From Pseudomonadota bacterium (GTDB taxonomy: Bacteria; Pseudomonadota; Alphaproteobacteria; Acetobacterales; Acetobacteraceae), in assembly GCA_021818505.1 (NCBI GenBank), contig JAKADX010000006.1, positions 1-64,000 on the forward strand: a DNA stretch of 64,000 nt. The letters run 5' to 3'. The position numbers and the translations under genes are program-made. The notes under the pieces are model-generated. The model was not told the DNA's origin, searched no databases, and saw nothing but the letters and a program-made list of their open reading frames with translations. Positions 17,060-26,553 of this stretch are shown here, in pieces. Every line of letters starts with the position of its first letter. Positions within the stretch are counted from its first letter, which is position 1.

Positions 17060-18391
17060 ATGCGCGTGCTGATCATCGGCTCGCTCGCCGCCGAACTCGG
17101 TCAGGCGGCGCGAATGGCGATGGCACGCGGCGCGCGCATCGCGCAGGCTGACGATCCGGACACCGCGCTCGACCGTCTGCGCGCGGACGGCGGCATCGAC
17201 CTCGTGCTATGCGACCTGCGCCACGACATCGGTACGCTGCTGCGGGCTCTGGCGCAGGAACGCATCGTGGTCCCGGTGGTCGCCTGCGGCGTCAACGCGC
17301 AGGCCGATGCGGCGGTGCGCGCGATCCGCGACGGCGCGCGCGAGTTCCTGCCACTGCCGCCCGATCCCGAACTGATCGCAGCGATCCTCGCCGCCGTCGC
17401 CGACCAGGATCACGCCCTGATCTTCGCCGACCCGGTGATGGCCGCGACGATCCGCCGTGCCGAGCAGGTCGCCGGCGCCGATGCCTCCGTGCTGATCACG
17501 GGTGAAAGCGGCACCGGCAAGGAAGTGCTGGCCCGCCACATCCACCGCCGCTCCCGCCGTGCCGCCGGGCCGTTCGTCGCGCTGAACTGCGCGGCCATTC
17601 CTGAGACGCTGCTCGAATCCGAACTGTTCGGGCACGAAAAGGGCGCGTTCAGCGGCGCCCTGGCCCGCCGTATGGGAAAGTTCGAGGCCGCCGACGGCGG
17701 CACACTGTTGCTCGATGAGATCGGCGAGATGGACCTGCGTTTGCAGGCCAAGCTGCTGCGCGCGATCCAGGAGCGCGAGATCGACCGCGTCGGCGGCGCG
17801 CGCCCGGTGCGCGTGAATGTGCGCATCCTCGCCACCACGAACCGCGACCTCGCCGCCGAGGCGGCGAAAGGGCGGTTTCGCGAGGACCTTTATTTCCGCC
17901 TCGACGTGGTGGCGCTGCACATCCCGCCGCTGCGCGAGCGGCGCGGCGACGTCGCGGCGCTGGCGGCGCATTTCGCACGCGCGTATGCGGAGGCGAACGG
18001 CGTGCCGGCGCGGCCGCTCTCACCGCTCGCCCTGGCGCGGCTGAACGCGCATGCATGGCGCGGCAACGTGCGCGAGCTGGAGAATGCCGTTCATCGTGCG
18101 GTGCTGCTGGCGAGCGGCGATGCGATCGGGCCGGAGGCAATCGAGTTGCACGGCGCATCCGCGCCGGAACCGGCTGCGTCCCCGGCGGGCGGCGTGGCCG
18201 GTCTGGTCGGCCGCAGCGTCGCCGAGGTGGAGCGTGACCTGATCATCCAGACGCTGCACGCGACCAGCGGCAACCGCACCCACGCCGCGACCATCCTCGG
18301 CATCTCGATCCGCGCGCTGCGCAACAAGCTGCGCGACTACGCCGCCGAGGGGCTGGCGGTGCCGCCACCGGCCGTCGGCATCTCCGCCTGA
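17060..18391 (+). CDS. flbD: FlbD-type sigma-54-dependent flagellar regulator
   Basis: FlbD activates late and represses early flagellar genes with sigma-54. The 443-residue protein has a short receiver-like N-domain (about 1-115, with LVLCDLRHDIG), a complete AAA+ sigma-54 interaction domain (about 125-365: GESGTGKE Walker A, GAFSGA in place of GAFTGA, GGTLLLDEIGEM Walker B) and a Fis-type HTH at the C-terminus (NRTHAATILGISIRALRNKL). Start ATG 17060 follows a GGGG stretch; the upstream in-frame ATG at 17009 would translate the palindromic repeat and is rejected. The stop overlaps the flhA start. FlbD partners such as FliX are not visible here. Confidence 0.93.
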   Translation: MRVLIIGSLAAELGQAARMAMARGARIAQADDPDTALDRLRADGGIDLVLCDLRHDIGTLLRALAQERIVVPVVACGVNAQADAAVRAIRDGAREFLPLPPDPELIAAILAAVADQDHALIFADPVMAATIRRAEQVAGADASVLITGESGTGKEVLARHIHRRSRRAAGPFVALNCAAIPETLLESELFGHEKGAFSGALARRMGKFEAADGGTLLLDEIGEMDLRLQAKLLRAIQEREIDRVGGARPVRVNVRILATTNRDLAAEAAKGRFREDLYFRLDVVALHIPPLRERRGDVAALAAHFARAYAEANGVPARPLSPLALARLNAHAWRGNVRELENAVHRAVLLASGDAIGPEAIELHGASAPEPAASPAGGVAGLVGRSVAEVERDLIIQTLHATSGNRTHAATILGISIRALRNKLRDYAAEGLAVPPPAVGISA

Positions 18392-20472
18392 TGGCCGAGG
18401 ACGTCGCCACGCTGCTGCCGCTATGGTCGGCGCGGCTGCGCGCCTATGCGCCGGGCACCGATGTCGGGCTCGCACTCGGCGTGGTGGCGCTGCTGTCGGT
18501 GCTGGTGCTACCGCTGCCGCCGTTCGTGCTCGATGTCGGGCTGGCGCTGTCGATCACCGCCGCAGTACTCGTGCTGATGGTGGCGCTGTTCCTGCGCCGC
18601 CCGCTCGACTTCACCAGTTTCCCCACGTTGCTGCTGCTGACGACGCTGCTGCGGCTGTCGCTGAATGTCGCCACGACGCGGCTGATCCTCTCGCGCGGCA
18701 GCGAGGGACCGACCGCCGCCGGCCATGTCGTCGCCGCGTTCGGCGGCTTCCTGATGGGCGGCGACGTGATGATCGGGCTGATCCTGTTCGCCATCCTGCT
18801 GGTGGTGAACTTCATGGTCATCACCAAAGGCTCCGGCCGCATCGCCGAGGTCGCGGCACGCTTCACGCTCGATGCCATGCCCGGCAAGCAGATGGCGATC
18901 GACGCGGAGCTGTCCTCCGGCGCCATCGACGACAAGACCGCGCGCCGCCGCCGCCGTGAACTGGAACAGGAAGCCGGCTTCTACGGTGCCATGGACGGCG
19001 CGGCGAAATTCGTGCGCGGAGATGCCATTGCGGCGCTGCTGATCACCAGCATCAATATCGCCGGCGGACTGGCGATCGGACTGCTGCGTCACGGGATGCC
19101 GCTGGCGCAGGCCGCCGCCACCTTCACCACGCTGACCGTGGGCGATGGGCTGGTCAGCCAGTTGCCGGCCCTGCTGGTCTCCACCGCCGCCGGCATCGTG
19201 GTGACGAAAGGCAGTTCCGAGGGCCGGGCCGATACCGCGTTGCTCCTGCAACTGGGCGGCAGCCCGAAGCCGCTCGCGATCGCCGCCGGCGCGGCCGGCG
19301 TGCTGGCGGCGATGCCGGGCCTGCCGGCGCTGCCGTTCCTGGCGCTGGCCGGGCTGGCCGGCGGTGGCGCCTGGCTGCGTCACAAGCACCCGGCAGCCTC
19401 CGCGGACGCACCGCCCGCGCCACCTGCCAATGCCGCCGCGCGGGAGCCGCCGATTGCTGAGGCGCTGCGGCTCGACATGATCCGTCTGGAACTCGGCTAC
19501 GGGCTGCTGGCGCTGGCCGGGGGCGACACGCCCAGGCTCACCGAGCAGATCAAGGCCCTGCGCCGCGCCATCGCGACCGAGATGGGCTTCGTGCTGCCGC
19601 CGGTGCGTATCCAGGACAACATGCAGCTCGGGGCCGATACATATTCGGTGCGGGTGAAGGAGATCGAGGCCGGGCGCGGCGAGTTGCGGCCCACGCATTT
19701 GCTGGCGATGGACCCGCAGGGCGGCCTGCCCGACCTGCCGGGGGAGCGCACCAGCGAGCCGGCGTTCGGGCTACCGGCACTATGGATCGACCCGGCGCAG
19801 CGGGAGGCCGCCAGCCTGCGCGGCTACACCGTGGTCGATCCGCCCAGCGTGCTGACCACGCACCTCACCGAAATCGTGCGGCAGACCATGGCCGAGCTGC
19901 TGTCCTTCGCCGAGACCCAGAAGCTGCTCGACGAACTGCCGCGCGAGCAGCAGAAGCTCGTCGCGGAGCTGATTCCGACGCAGATCTCGGTCGGCGGCGT
20001 GCAGCGGGTACTGCAGGCGCTGGTGGCCGAGCGCGTCTCCATCCGCGACCTGCCGACGATCCTGGAGGGTATCCAGGAGGCCTGTGCGGCCCAGGCGCGG
20101 GCGGTGCCAGCGATCGCGGGGCATGTGCGCGCCCGCCTCGCCCGCCAGATCAGCGACGCACATACTGGCGCGGGCGGATATATCCCGCTGATCACCCTGT
20201 CGCCGGACTGGGAGGCGGCGTTCGCCGAGGCGCTGACCGGACCGCCGGAGGATCGGCAGCTCGCTCTGGCGCCGAGCCGGCTATCCGAGTTCATGCAGCG
20301 CTTCCGCGCCGTCTTCGACACAGCCGCCGCGGAATCGCCGGTGCTGCTGACCAGCGGCGCCATCCGCCCGCACGTGCGCGCCATCGTCGAGCGCATCCGA
20401 CCCGCGACCGCTGTGCTGGCGCAGGCGGAGATCTTTCCCCGCGCGCGGATCCGCACCGTGGGCAGCATCTGA
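18391..20472 (+). CDS. flhA: Flagellar export gate protein FlhA
   Basis: FlhA is the large proton-driven gate of the flagellar type III export apparatus. The 693-residue protein has eight predicted membrane helices in the first 330 residues, including the FHIPEP-family signature LLLLTTLLRLSLNVATTRLI and the conserved cytoplasmic loop with RVEVAARFTLDAMPGKQMAI-type sequence (IAEVAARFTLDAMPGKQMAI). A linker of Ala/Pro (about 330-355) leads to the C-terminal cytoplasmic domain that docks chaperone-substrate complexes. Length and order match the family. Both ends overlap neighbouring genes (flbD, flhF). Confidence 0.97.
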   Translation: MAEDVATLLPLWSARLRAYAPGTDVGLALGVVALLSVLVLPLPPFVLDVGLALSITAAVLVLMVALFLRRPLDFTSFPTLLLLTTLLRLSLNVATTRLILSRGSEGPTAAGHVVAAFGGFLMGGDVMIGLILFAILLVVNFMVITKGSGRIAEVAARFTLDAMPGKQMAIDAELSSGAIDDKTARRRRRELEQEAGFYGAMDGAAKFVRGDAIAALLITSINIAGGLAIGLLRHGMPLAQAAATFTTLTVGDGLVSQLPALLVSTAAGIVVTKGSSEGRADTALLLQLGGSPKPLAIAAGAAGVLAAMPGLPALPFLALAGLAGGGAWLRHKHPAASADAPPAPPANAAAREPPIAEALRLDMIRLELGYGLLALAGGDTPRLTEQIKALRRAIATEMGFVLPPVRIQDNMQLGADTYSVRVKEIEAGRGELRPTHLLAMDPQGGLPDLPGERTSEPAFGLPALWIDPAQREAASLRGYTVVDPPSVLTTHLTEIVRQTMAELLSFAETQKLLDELPREQQKLVAELIPTQISVGGVQRVLQALVAERVSIRDLPTILEGIQEACAAQARAVPAIAGHVRARLARQISDAHTGAGGYIPLITLSPDWEAAFAEALTGPPEDRQLALAPSRLSEFMQRFRAVFDTAAAESPVLLTSGAIRPHVRAIVERIRPATAVLAQAEIFPRARIRTVGSI

Positions 20473-21347
20473 TGCGGCTCAAGCTGTTCCGCGCCGCGAC
20501 GCTGAAGCAGGCGATGGCGCATGTACGCGCCGACCTGGGCGCCGACGCGCTGATCCTCGGCTCGCGTCGGGTCGCCGATGGTGTCGAGGTGACGGCGGCG
20601 CTGGAGCCGGCCGAGCCGGTCCCGGTGCGTCTGCCCGACCCACGCGCCGTCGCGACACTGGACTGGCACGGCGTCCCTAGCCCGATTGCTGAGCGCCTCC
20701 GGCTCGCCCCGCTCGCGGCGGTGCTGCGCTTCGGCACGCTGCCGCTGGGCGCCGGCGGGCCGCCGCTGCTGTTCGCCGGGCCGCCGGGTGCCGGCAAGAC
20801 GCTGACGGTGGCGCGGCTGGCAACGCGGCTCGTGATGGAGGGGGTGGCGCCGTTGGTGGTCAGCGCCGACGGCCGCCGCGCCGGAGCGACCGAGCAGCTT
20901 GCGGCGCTGACCCGTCTGCTGGGGCTGGAGCTTGCCGTCGCCGCGCATCCGGTGGCGCTGACGCGGGCGGTGGCGCAGCGGCTGGGCGGAGCGCCGGTGC
21001 TGATCGACCTGCCCGGCAGCGACCCGTTCCAGCCGCTGGAGCGCGAGGAACTGGCCGCGCTGGCCGCCGCCTTCGACGCGGTGCTGGTCGCGGTGCTGCC
21101 GGCCGGGCTGGACGCCGCCGAATCGGCCGACCTCGCCGGCGCCTACCGCGAGGCGGGTGCCGAGCGGCTGGTCGCCACCCGCATCGACTGCGCGCGCCGC
21201 CTGGGCGGCGTGCTGGCCGCGGCAGCCGCGGGCCTGGCACTGGTCGAGGCCGGAGTTGGCCCCGGGGCAGCCGACGGCCTGGTGCCCTTCACCCCCGACT
21301 TGCTGGCGGCTCGCCTCGCCCGCTCATCTCCGGACCGCACGCCATGA
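20472..21347 (+). CDS. flhF: FlhF-like SRP-family GTPase, compact form
   Basis: FlhF is a signal-recognition-type GTPase that places or counts flagella with FlhG. The 291-residue protein starts MRLKLFRAATLKQAMAHVRADLGADALIL, the usual FlhF N-terminus, but the B domain is very short. G-domain motifs are altered: P-loop GPPGAGKT (103-110) is intact, SADGRRAGATEQL (131-143) is close to consensus, G3 is DLPGSD (179-184) in place of DTAGR, and G4 is TRID (236-239) in place of TKLD. Most FlhF proteins exceed 350 residues. Hydrolysis may be weakened, so this could act mainly as a GTP-binding switch. It overlaps flhA and flhG. Confidence 0.88.
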   Translation: MRLKLFRAATLKQAMAHVRADLGADALILGSRRVADGVEVTAALEPAEPVPVRLPDPRAVATLDWHGVPSPIAERLRLAPLAAVLRFGTLPLGAGGPPLLFAGPPGAGKTLTVARLATRLVMEGVAPLVVSADGRRAGATEQLAALTRLLGLELAVAAHPVALTRAVAQRLGGAPVLIDLPGSDPFQPLEREELAALAAAFDAVLVAVLPAGLDAAESADLAGAYREAGAERLVATRIDCARRLGGVLAAAAAGLALVEAGVGPGAADGLVPFTPDLLAARLARSSPDRTP

Positions 21348-22072
21348 GCATCATCGCCATCGCCTCCGGCAAGGGCGGAGTCGGCAAGACCTGGCTCGCC
21401 ATCACGCTCAGTCACGCGCTCGCCCGCGCCGGGCGACGGGTGTTGCTGTTCGACGGCGATATCGGGCTGGCCAATGTGGACATCCAGCTCGGCCTGACGC
21501 CCGAGGCCGATCTCGGCGCCGTCATCGCCGGGCGCATCACGCTGGCCGACGCGATCGTGCCACACGCGGGCGGGTTTGACATCCTGCCCGGCCGCTCCGG
21601 CTCCGGCGCGCTCGCCGCACTTGGCCCGGCGGCGCTGGAGGGCGTGCTGCGCGGCCTGCGCGTGCTCGGCGGGCGGTATCACGACGTGGTCCTCGACCTC
21701 GGCGCGGGGCTGGAGCCGACGGTGCAACGACTGGCCGCCTTTGCCGACACGCTGCTGGTGGTCGCGACCGAGGAGCCGACCAGCCTGACCGACGCCTATG
21801 CGGTGCTCAAGGTGCACGCGGCGGCGGCGCGCGGGGAGACAGCGCGAATCGTGGTCAATCAGGCCGCCAGCCGTGCCGCGGGAGAGCGCACCTATGCCAC
21901 GCTGGCGCGCGCCTGCACGTCCTTCCTCGGCCGCACCCCGCCCTGCGCCGGCGTGATCCGCCGTGACGACCGGGTGCGCGAGGCAATCCGGCGCCAGACG
22001 CTGCTACTGACGCGCCACCCGGCCAGCGCCGCCGCTGCCGACGTGGAGGCACTCGGCGCCACGCTGGGCTGA
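21344..22072 (+). CDS. flhG: FlhG/FleN-type MinD-family ATPase
   Basis: FlhG antagonises FlhF and sets flagellar number. The 242-residue protein is a MinD/ParA ATPase with deviant Walker A SGKGGVGKT (8-16), LLFDGDIGLANVDIQLGL (the conserved MinD/FlhG segment around the catalytic Asp) and the DVVLDLGAGLE switch II. The C-terminus is shorter than that of many FlhG proteins and I cannot pick out a clear amphipathic membrane helix. It overlaps the flhF stop by 4 bases and ends the flagellar operon. Confidence 0.92.
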   Translation: MSIIAIASGKGGVGKTWLAITLSHALARAGRRVLLFDGDIGLANVDIQLGLTPEADLGAVIAGRITLADAIVPHAGGFDILPGRSGSGALAALGPAALEGVLRGLRVLGGRYHDVVLDLGAGLEPTVQRLAAFADTLLVVATEEPTSLTDAYAVLKVHAAAARGETARIVVNQAASRAAGERTYATLARACTSFLGRTPPCAGVIRRDDRVREAIRRQTLLLTRHPASAAAADVEALGATLG

Positions 22073-22120
22073 ATAGCGGACACTTGCCGTGGCGCAGTCG
22101 CCACTGGTACCCGCAGGGGC

Positions 22121-22882
22121 ATGCAATGGCCCCTAAGAAAGGCGGCGTGCGTCGCCGCGGTCGCGTGGCTGGCCGGCGTCGGCCCGGCGCTGGCCGCCGA
22201 GGCGCCGCAGCCCTGCCGTGCCCCGGAGTCGGTGACGCTGACAGCCCGCCCGCTGCCGCACGTGGCAGCGGCGCTGCGGCCGGGGGACCATCTGGACGTG
22301 CTCGCCCTCGGCTCGGCCAGCATGCTCGGGGCACGCGGCGGGGAGGCAGGATCGATCCCGGATCGCATGGTGGCGGCGCTGCACGCGAGCGTACCGGACG
22401 CGACCATCCGGCTGACTATGCGCGCCGGCCGCACCGAGCAGGCGGCCGAAATGCTGGCGACGATGCGCCGGGAACTGGCGTCGCACCGCTATCAACTGGT
22501 GCTCTGGCAGAGCGGCACCGTCGAGGCGCTGCGGCGGCTGCCTCCGGAACAGTTCGGACGCACGCTGGCCGAGGGCGTGGATGTGGCGATCGAGGCGGGC
22601 GCGGACATCGTGCTGATCGACATGCAATACAGCCACCTGCTGGCGCAGCATGCCGACCTCGCGCCGTATCGTGCCGCCATGACGGAGGCCGCATTGCGGC
22701 CGGGCGCGATGCTGTTCCCGCGCTACGCGCTGATGCGCGCCTGGGCGGAGGACGGGCAGCTTGACCTGGAAGCCACCGCCAAGCCCGATCGTCGCCGCGC
22801 CATCGCCCGGCTGCACGCCTGCCTGGGCGATGCGCTGGCGCGGATGCTGACGGCCGCAGGCCAGACCGGCCCCCAGCCCTGA
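22121..22882 (+). CDS. Secreted SGNH/GDSL-type hydrolase
   Basis: The 253-residue protein has a signal peptide (WPLRKAACVAAVAWLAGVGP, cleavage near ALA-AEA), then a SGNH-like fold: block I LALGSASMLGARGGEAGSIP, block III-like region LVLWQSGTVEALR and block with IVLIDMQYS. Block I reads GSAS where esterases have GDS or GSSS, so the nucleophile is one of the two serines. Relatives in alphaproteobacteria are annotated SGNH hydrolase and some act on acetylated exopolysaccharides; substrate here is unknown. It is 48 bases after flhG on the same strand and could be cotranscribed. Confidence 0.78.
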   Translation: MQWPLRKAACVAAVAWLAGVGPALAAEAPQPCRAPESVTLTARPLPHVAAALRPGDHLDVLALGSASMLGARGGEAGSIPDRMVAALHASVPDATIRLTMRAGRTEQAAEMLATMRRELASHRYQLVLWQSGTVEALRRLPPEQFGRTLAEGVDVAIEAGADIVLIDMQYSHLLAQHADLAPYRAAMTEAALRPGAMLFPRYALMRAWAEDGQLDLEATAKPDRRRAIARLHACLGDALARMLTAAGQTGPQP

Positions 22883-22963
22883 CATCAGTCGGCCGTGTGA
22901 CAAGTTGCCGCTCCGTGCTTACTCTGCCCGCACGCGGAGCAACGGACCCGCACGGGAGGAGAC

Positions 22964-24610
22964 ATGTTTGGACTGATGCAGGAGCGGCCGCTGCTGATCG
23001 CCTCGATCATCCAGCACGCCGCACGCCACCACGGCAGCACGGACGTGGTTTCGCGGCTGCTCGACGGCAGCACCCACCGCACCACGTACCGCCAACTGGA
23101 AGCTCGCGCCCGCCGGCTGGCCCGGGCGCTGCAGCGGCTCGGCGTGCGGATGGAGGACCGGGTCGCGACCCTGGCGTGGAACAGTTTCCGCCATCTGGAA
23201 CTGTACTACGGCATCTCCGGCATGGGTGCGGTCTGCCACACCGTCAATCCACGGCTGTCGGCGGACGACGTGGCCTATATCCTCGACCACGCACAGGACA
23301 GATTCCTGTTCGCCGACACCAGCTTTACCGCGCTGATCGAGGCGGCAGCGGCAAAGCTCTCGGGTCATCTGCGCGGCGTGGTGCTGCTGTGCCATGCGGC
23401 GGAGATGCCGTCGCTCGCGTTGCCGGCGGGCATCGAGGTGCTGTGCTACGAGACGCTGATGGACGCGGCGGACGAGGATTTCGCCTGGCCGAGCTTTGAC
23501 GAGCGCACCGCCGCGAGCCTCTGCTACACCTCGGGCACGACGGGGCGGCCGAAAGGGGCGCTGTACAGCCATCGCTCGGTGCTGCTGCACACGATGGCAC
23601 AGAACTCGGCCGCGGTGTTCGGGCTGCGGCCGGGGGACCGGATGCTGCCCGTCGTGCCGATGTTCCATGTCAACGGCTGGGGCAGTCCCTATGCCGCGCC
23701 GGCGATGGGTGCGGCGATGATCATGCCCGGCCGGCACCTCGACGGCGCCAGCCTCGCCAGCCTGATGAACGCCGAGCGCGTGGTGTTCTCGGCCGGCGTT
23801 CCGACTGTCTGGCTCGGCCTGTTGCAGCACCTGCGCAGCAGCGGTGAGCGGCTGCACACCGTCAGGCGGCTGGTGATCGGCGGTTCGGCCTGCCCGCCGG
23901 CGCTGATCGAGGCATTCGACAAAGAGTACGGGATCACAGTTGAGCACGCCTGGGGCATGACGGAGACCAGCCCGCTCGGCACCTTCAACACGCCGGTCGA
24001 GGTTCCCGGTGAGGACGCGACGGCGGCACTGCGCCGCAAGGCCAAGCAGGGACACGCGATCTTCGGCATCGACATGCGCATCGCCGACGACATGGGCCAC
24101 GAACTGCCCTGGGACGGCACCACGTCAGGCAATCTGCAAGTGCGCGGGCATTGGGTGTGCAGCGCCTATTTCGGCGACGCCCCCGACAGCGCCAACGACG
24201 CCGAGGGCTGGTTCACCTGCGGCGACGTGGCAACGATCACCTCCGACGGCAACATGGAGATCACCGACCGCTCCAAGGACGTGATCAAGTCGGGCGGCGA
24301 GTGGATCAGTTCGATCCTGCTGGAGAACATCGCCGTGGCACAGCCCGACGTGGCGGAGGCGGCGGTGGTCGCGGCGGCGCATCCGAAATGGGATGAGCGG
24401 CCGGTGCTGCTGGTCGTGCCCAGGCAAGGCAAGACGATCGACACTGCCGCGCTGCTCGGTGCGTATCGCGGGAAGGTCCCGAACTACTGGGTGCCGGATG
24501 CCGTGGTGGTACTGGACGAACTGCCGCACACCGCGACCGGCAAGATCAGCAAGCTGACGCTGCGCAAGCAGTTCCGCAACCACCTGGTCGCAACCGGAGC
24601 GGCCGGCTGA
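22964..24610 (+). CDS. Fatty-acyl-CoA ligase (AMP-forming)
   Basis: The 548-residue enzyme activates a carboxylic acid to its CoA thioester via an acyl-AMP. Seen are the P-loop YTSGTTGRPKG (188-198), the adenine motif HAWGMTETSP, GWFTCGDVA with the catalytic-domain hinge ITDRSKDVIKSGGEWIS, and the C-terminal lysine region TATGKISKLTLRK. Length and motifs (for example FHVNGWG) match medium/long-chain AlkK-type ligases. ATG 22964 has GGGAGGAG upstream. It faces, tail to tail, a minus-strand cluster of VOC proteins and enoyl-CoA hydratase that may handle related acyl-CoA or aromatic compounds. Confidence 0.92.
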   Translation: MFGLMQERPLLIASIIQHAARHHGSTDVVSRLLDGSTHRTTYRQLEARARRLARALQRLGVRMEDRVATLAWNSFRHLELYYGISGMGAVCHTVNPRLSADDVAYILDHAQDRFLFADTSFTALIEAAAAKLSGHLRGVVLLCHAAEMPSLALPAGIEVLCYETLMDAADEDFAWPSFDERTAASLCYTSGTTGRPKGALYSHRSVLLHTMAQNSAAVFGLRPGDRMLPVVPMFHVNGWGSPYAAPAMGAAMIMPGRHLDGASLASLMNAERVVFSAGVPTVWLGLLQHLRSSGERLHTVRRLVIGGSACPPALIEAFDKEYGITVEHAWGMTETSPLGTFNTPVEVPGEDATAALRRKAKQGHAIFGIDMRIADDMGHELPWDGTTSGNLQVRGHWVCSAYFGDAPDSANDAEGWFTCGDVATITSDGNMEITDRSKDVIKSGGEWISSILLENIAVAQPDVAEAAVVAAAHPKWDERPVLLVVPRQGKTIDTAALLGAYRGKVPNYWVPDAVVVLDELPHTATGKISKLTLRKQFRNHLVATGAAG

Positions 24611-24617
24611 GGCGGAC

Positions 24618-25487
24618 TCACGCTTCGCGGAACTCCAGCGCCACGCCCATCGCCGAGGTCGCCGGGACCAGCACGCGGCCAGCCGAGACCTCCACGCCGG
24701 GGACCGCGCCTTCCCGCAACACGGCGGCGACGCGGTCCGTGCCGGGGACGCGCAGGACCAGGGCCGCCATCGCTGCCTCCCGCCCCGCGAGCGCTGGCAC
24801 GGCGGCGCCGTAGCGGCGTGCAACCGCCGCCGGGTCCAGCACGTCGATCCCGGCGAGCCCCGCCCACAGCCGCAGACCGCCCGGCGTGGCGGTCACCGCA
24901 TCCGCCCCGAACACCCGGCGAAACAGGTCACCAAGCGCCTCGGGGCGGGTTGCGGCGATTACCACGCCAGCGATGCCGAGCGCGCCATTGCGATGCCGTC
25001 GCCATTCGTCGCGCCACACCAGCCCGCGCGTGCGGTGCTGGCAGAAGAACAGCCGGCCGGCGGGCGTCGCCTCTGGCGCGAGCCGCACGACCCGAAACGC
25101 TGCATCCTGCGCCCCGTCGGGCAACGCGACCGGGCGGGAGAAGTCCAGCGCCGGCAGCACGGGCGCGCCGGCGGACGCCAGCGCGGCATGGACGGCAGTC
25201 GCATCCTCGGTCGCGAAGGCGATCGCCGAGAGTCCCTCCGCCCCGGCGATGGCATCGCCGTTGACCGAACCACCGTCGGCGGGAACGCCGAACAGTTCCA
25301 GGTAGTCGGCTCCGAACATCGCGAGGTGATTGATCGTGCCCAGCGTGTGCCGCCCCTGCGGCGTCAGCGCGAACCCGAGCCGGCGGTACAGGTCCGCCGC
25401 CTGTGCCATGCGGTCATGCACGTTCACCACAACATGGTCGATCACTGGTACAGGGGCGGGAAGCTCCCGCTTCTGCGACTGGGTCAT
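24618..25487 (-). CDS. VOC-family (glyoxalase-like) protein
   Basis: The 289-residue protein is built of two VOC half-domains: an N-terminal one with VIDHVVVNVHDRMAQAADLYRRLGF and HLAMFGADYLELFGV, matching the glyoxalase-like (PF13468-type) family, and a C-terminal copy. In the first half the likely metal ligands are the His in IDHVV and the Glu in YLELFG. Start MTQSQKREL at 25487 has GGGA upstream; two earlier in-frame ATGs (25532, 25514) lack one. Substrate is unknown. It follows another VOC gene on the same strand, separated by a strong hairpin. Confidence 0.82.
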   Translation of the reverse strand: MTQSQKRELPAPVPVIDHVVVNVHDRMAQAADLYRRLGFALTPQGRHTLGTINHLAMFGADYLELFGVPADGGSVNGDAIAGAEGLSAIAFATEDATAVHAALASAGAPVLPALDFSRPVALPDGAQDAAFRVVRLAPEATPAGRLFFCQHRTRGLVWRDEWRRHRNGALGIAGVVIAATRPEALGDLFRRVFGADAVTATPGGLRLWAGLAGIDVLDPAAVARRYGAAVPALAGREAAMAALVLRVPGTDRVAAVLREGAVPGVEVSAGRVLVPATSAMGVALEFREA

Positions 25488-25603
25488 GCCGGTCCCATCT
25501 TGCCGGGAGTTCATTTGTAAGTTGAGTTCCACCTCCTACTTCTCAGAAGGCAGTGCGGCCCTGGCCGCCTGTCCGCCTTTCGAGGCGTTCCCTTACCTGA
25601 CCT

Positions 25604-25631
25604 GGGGCGGCGTCTCTCGGGACGCCGCCCC
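25604..25631. terminator. Strong GC hairpin between the two VOC genes
   Basis: An 11-base perfect stem (GGGGCGGCGTC and GACGCCGCCCC) with a 6-base loop lies 18 bases beyond the stop of the minus-strand gene at 25650. It resembles an intrinsic terminator core; only a short T-containing stretch (CTTCTTG) follows on the plus strand and none on the minus strand. It could also stabilise message ends. Confidence 0.55.
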
Positions 25632-25649
25632 CTTCTTGTACGGCGCCGG

Positions 25650-26534
25650 TCAGTGCGGGAAGATGCTCCACAGCGCCGCGTCGTGGCCGGGTGCGTAGCG
25701 CAGGTTGGTGGCCTCCGGGTTGCGGTTGACCAGCGCGCGCGCATACAGCGGGTGGCGCATGCTGCGCACCTCATGCTCGACGTCCAGCAGCGTGTCGCCG
25801 CTGCCCGGATCGACGAGCGCCTGAAAGCGGTACTGGTGCTGGTCGCTCTCCTCCGTGATCAGGCCGCGCGCCATCAGCCGGCGGTACGGACCCGAGAAAT
25901 CCGCCAGCGAGATCTGGATGTGGTGGCCGTCAAATGCCGGCAGGTCGGCATCGGTCTCGCGATAGATCAGCACGGTGTCGGCACCGGCACCGATACGCGC
26001 GCTGCCGTCGGCATCGAGGTGCGCCGCTCCGTCCAGCACCTCACGATAGAACCGCACGATCGCAGCGGCGCTGCCACGCGGCGCGTCGAAGGCGACATAG
26101 GGGATGCCGAGCGCGATCGGTCCGAAGGCAGGCGACGGCGCATGGCAGCGGATGCGATTGCCCCAGGGACAGGTGACTTCAACGGTCTCACCACGATCGG
26201 CTACGGCGAAGCGCGTACCGCGCAGTTTGTGGCCGACGCGCTGCAGGCGCCGGCGCAGCGCGTCGAGATCGGGCAGGACGAGGCCGACGACGCCGCGCGT
26301 CACCTGCGCCGGCCCGGTCGGCAGGTGGAACTGCGAGGTGCCGACATTGATCCACATATTGTCGGTGCTCGTCATCAGGAACGGATCGCGCGTCAGTCCA
26401 AGCGCGGTGACATAGAACAGCGTCGCCAGTTCCTGATCCGGCACGCGCGTGTTGACGTGACCGAACTCGACGATATTGCCGACATCTTCGGCAGCGCGAT
26501 CGTAGGCCGGCGGCTTCGTCATCGGCTGGTCCAT
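25650..26534 (-). CDS. VOC-family / extradiol-dioxygenase-like protein
   Basis: The 294-residue protein has two VOC modules. The N-terminal module begins IVEFGHVNTRVPDQELATLF; the C-terminal one carries FDGHHIQISLADF and LLDVEHEVRSMRHPLY, which place possible His and Glu metal ligands as in extradiol dioxygenases. Substrate cannot be told from sequence. It is 19 bases after the enoyl-CoA hydratase gene on the same strand, so the two are probably co-transcribed and act in one catabolic route, perhaps ring cleavage followed by side-chain oxidation. Confidence 0.82.
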   Translation of the reverse strand: MDQPMTKPPAYDRAAEDVGNIVEFGHVNTRVPDQELATLFYVTALGLTRDPFLMTSTDNMWINVGTSQFHLPTGPAQVTRGVVGLVLPDLDALRRRLQRVGHKLRGTRFAVADRGETVEVTCPWGNRIRCHAPSPAFGPIALGIPYVAFDAPRGSAAAIVRFYREVLDGAAHLDADGSARIGAGADTVLIYRETDADLPAFDGHHIQISLADFSGPYRRLMARGLITEESDQHQYRFQALVDPGSGDTLLDVEHEVRSMRHPLYARALVNRNPEATNLRYAPGHDAALWSIFPH

Positions 26535-26553
26535 TTCGGTCCTCCCATCCGGT

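Noticed and set aside
16940-17060. CRISPR-like repeats
   Set aside because: Only two palindromic copies, no regular spacers, and a well-known intergenic palindrome pattern.
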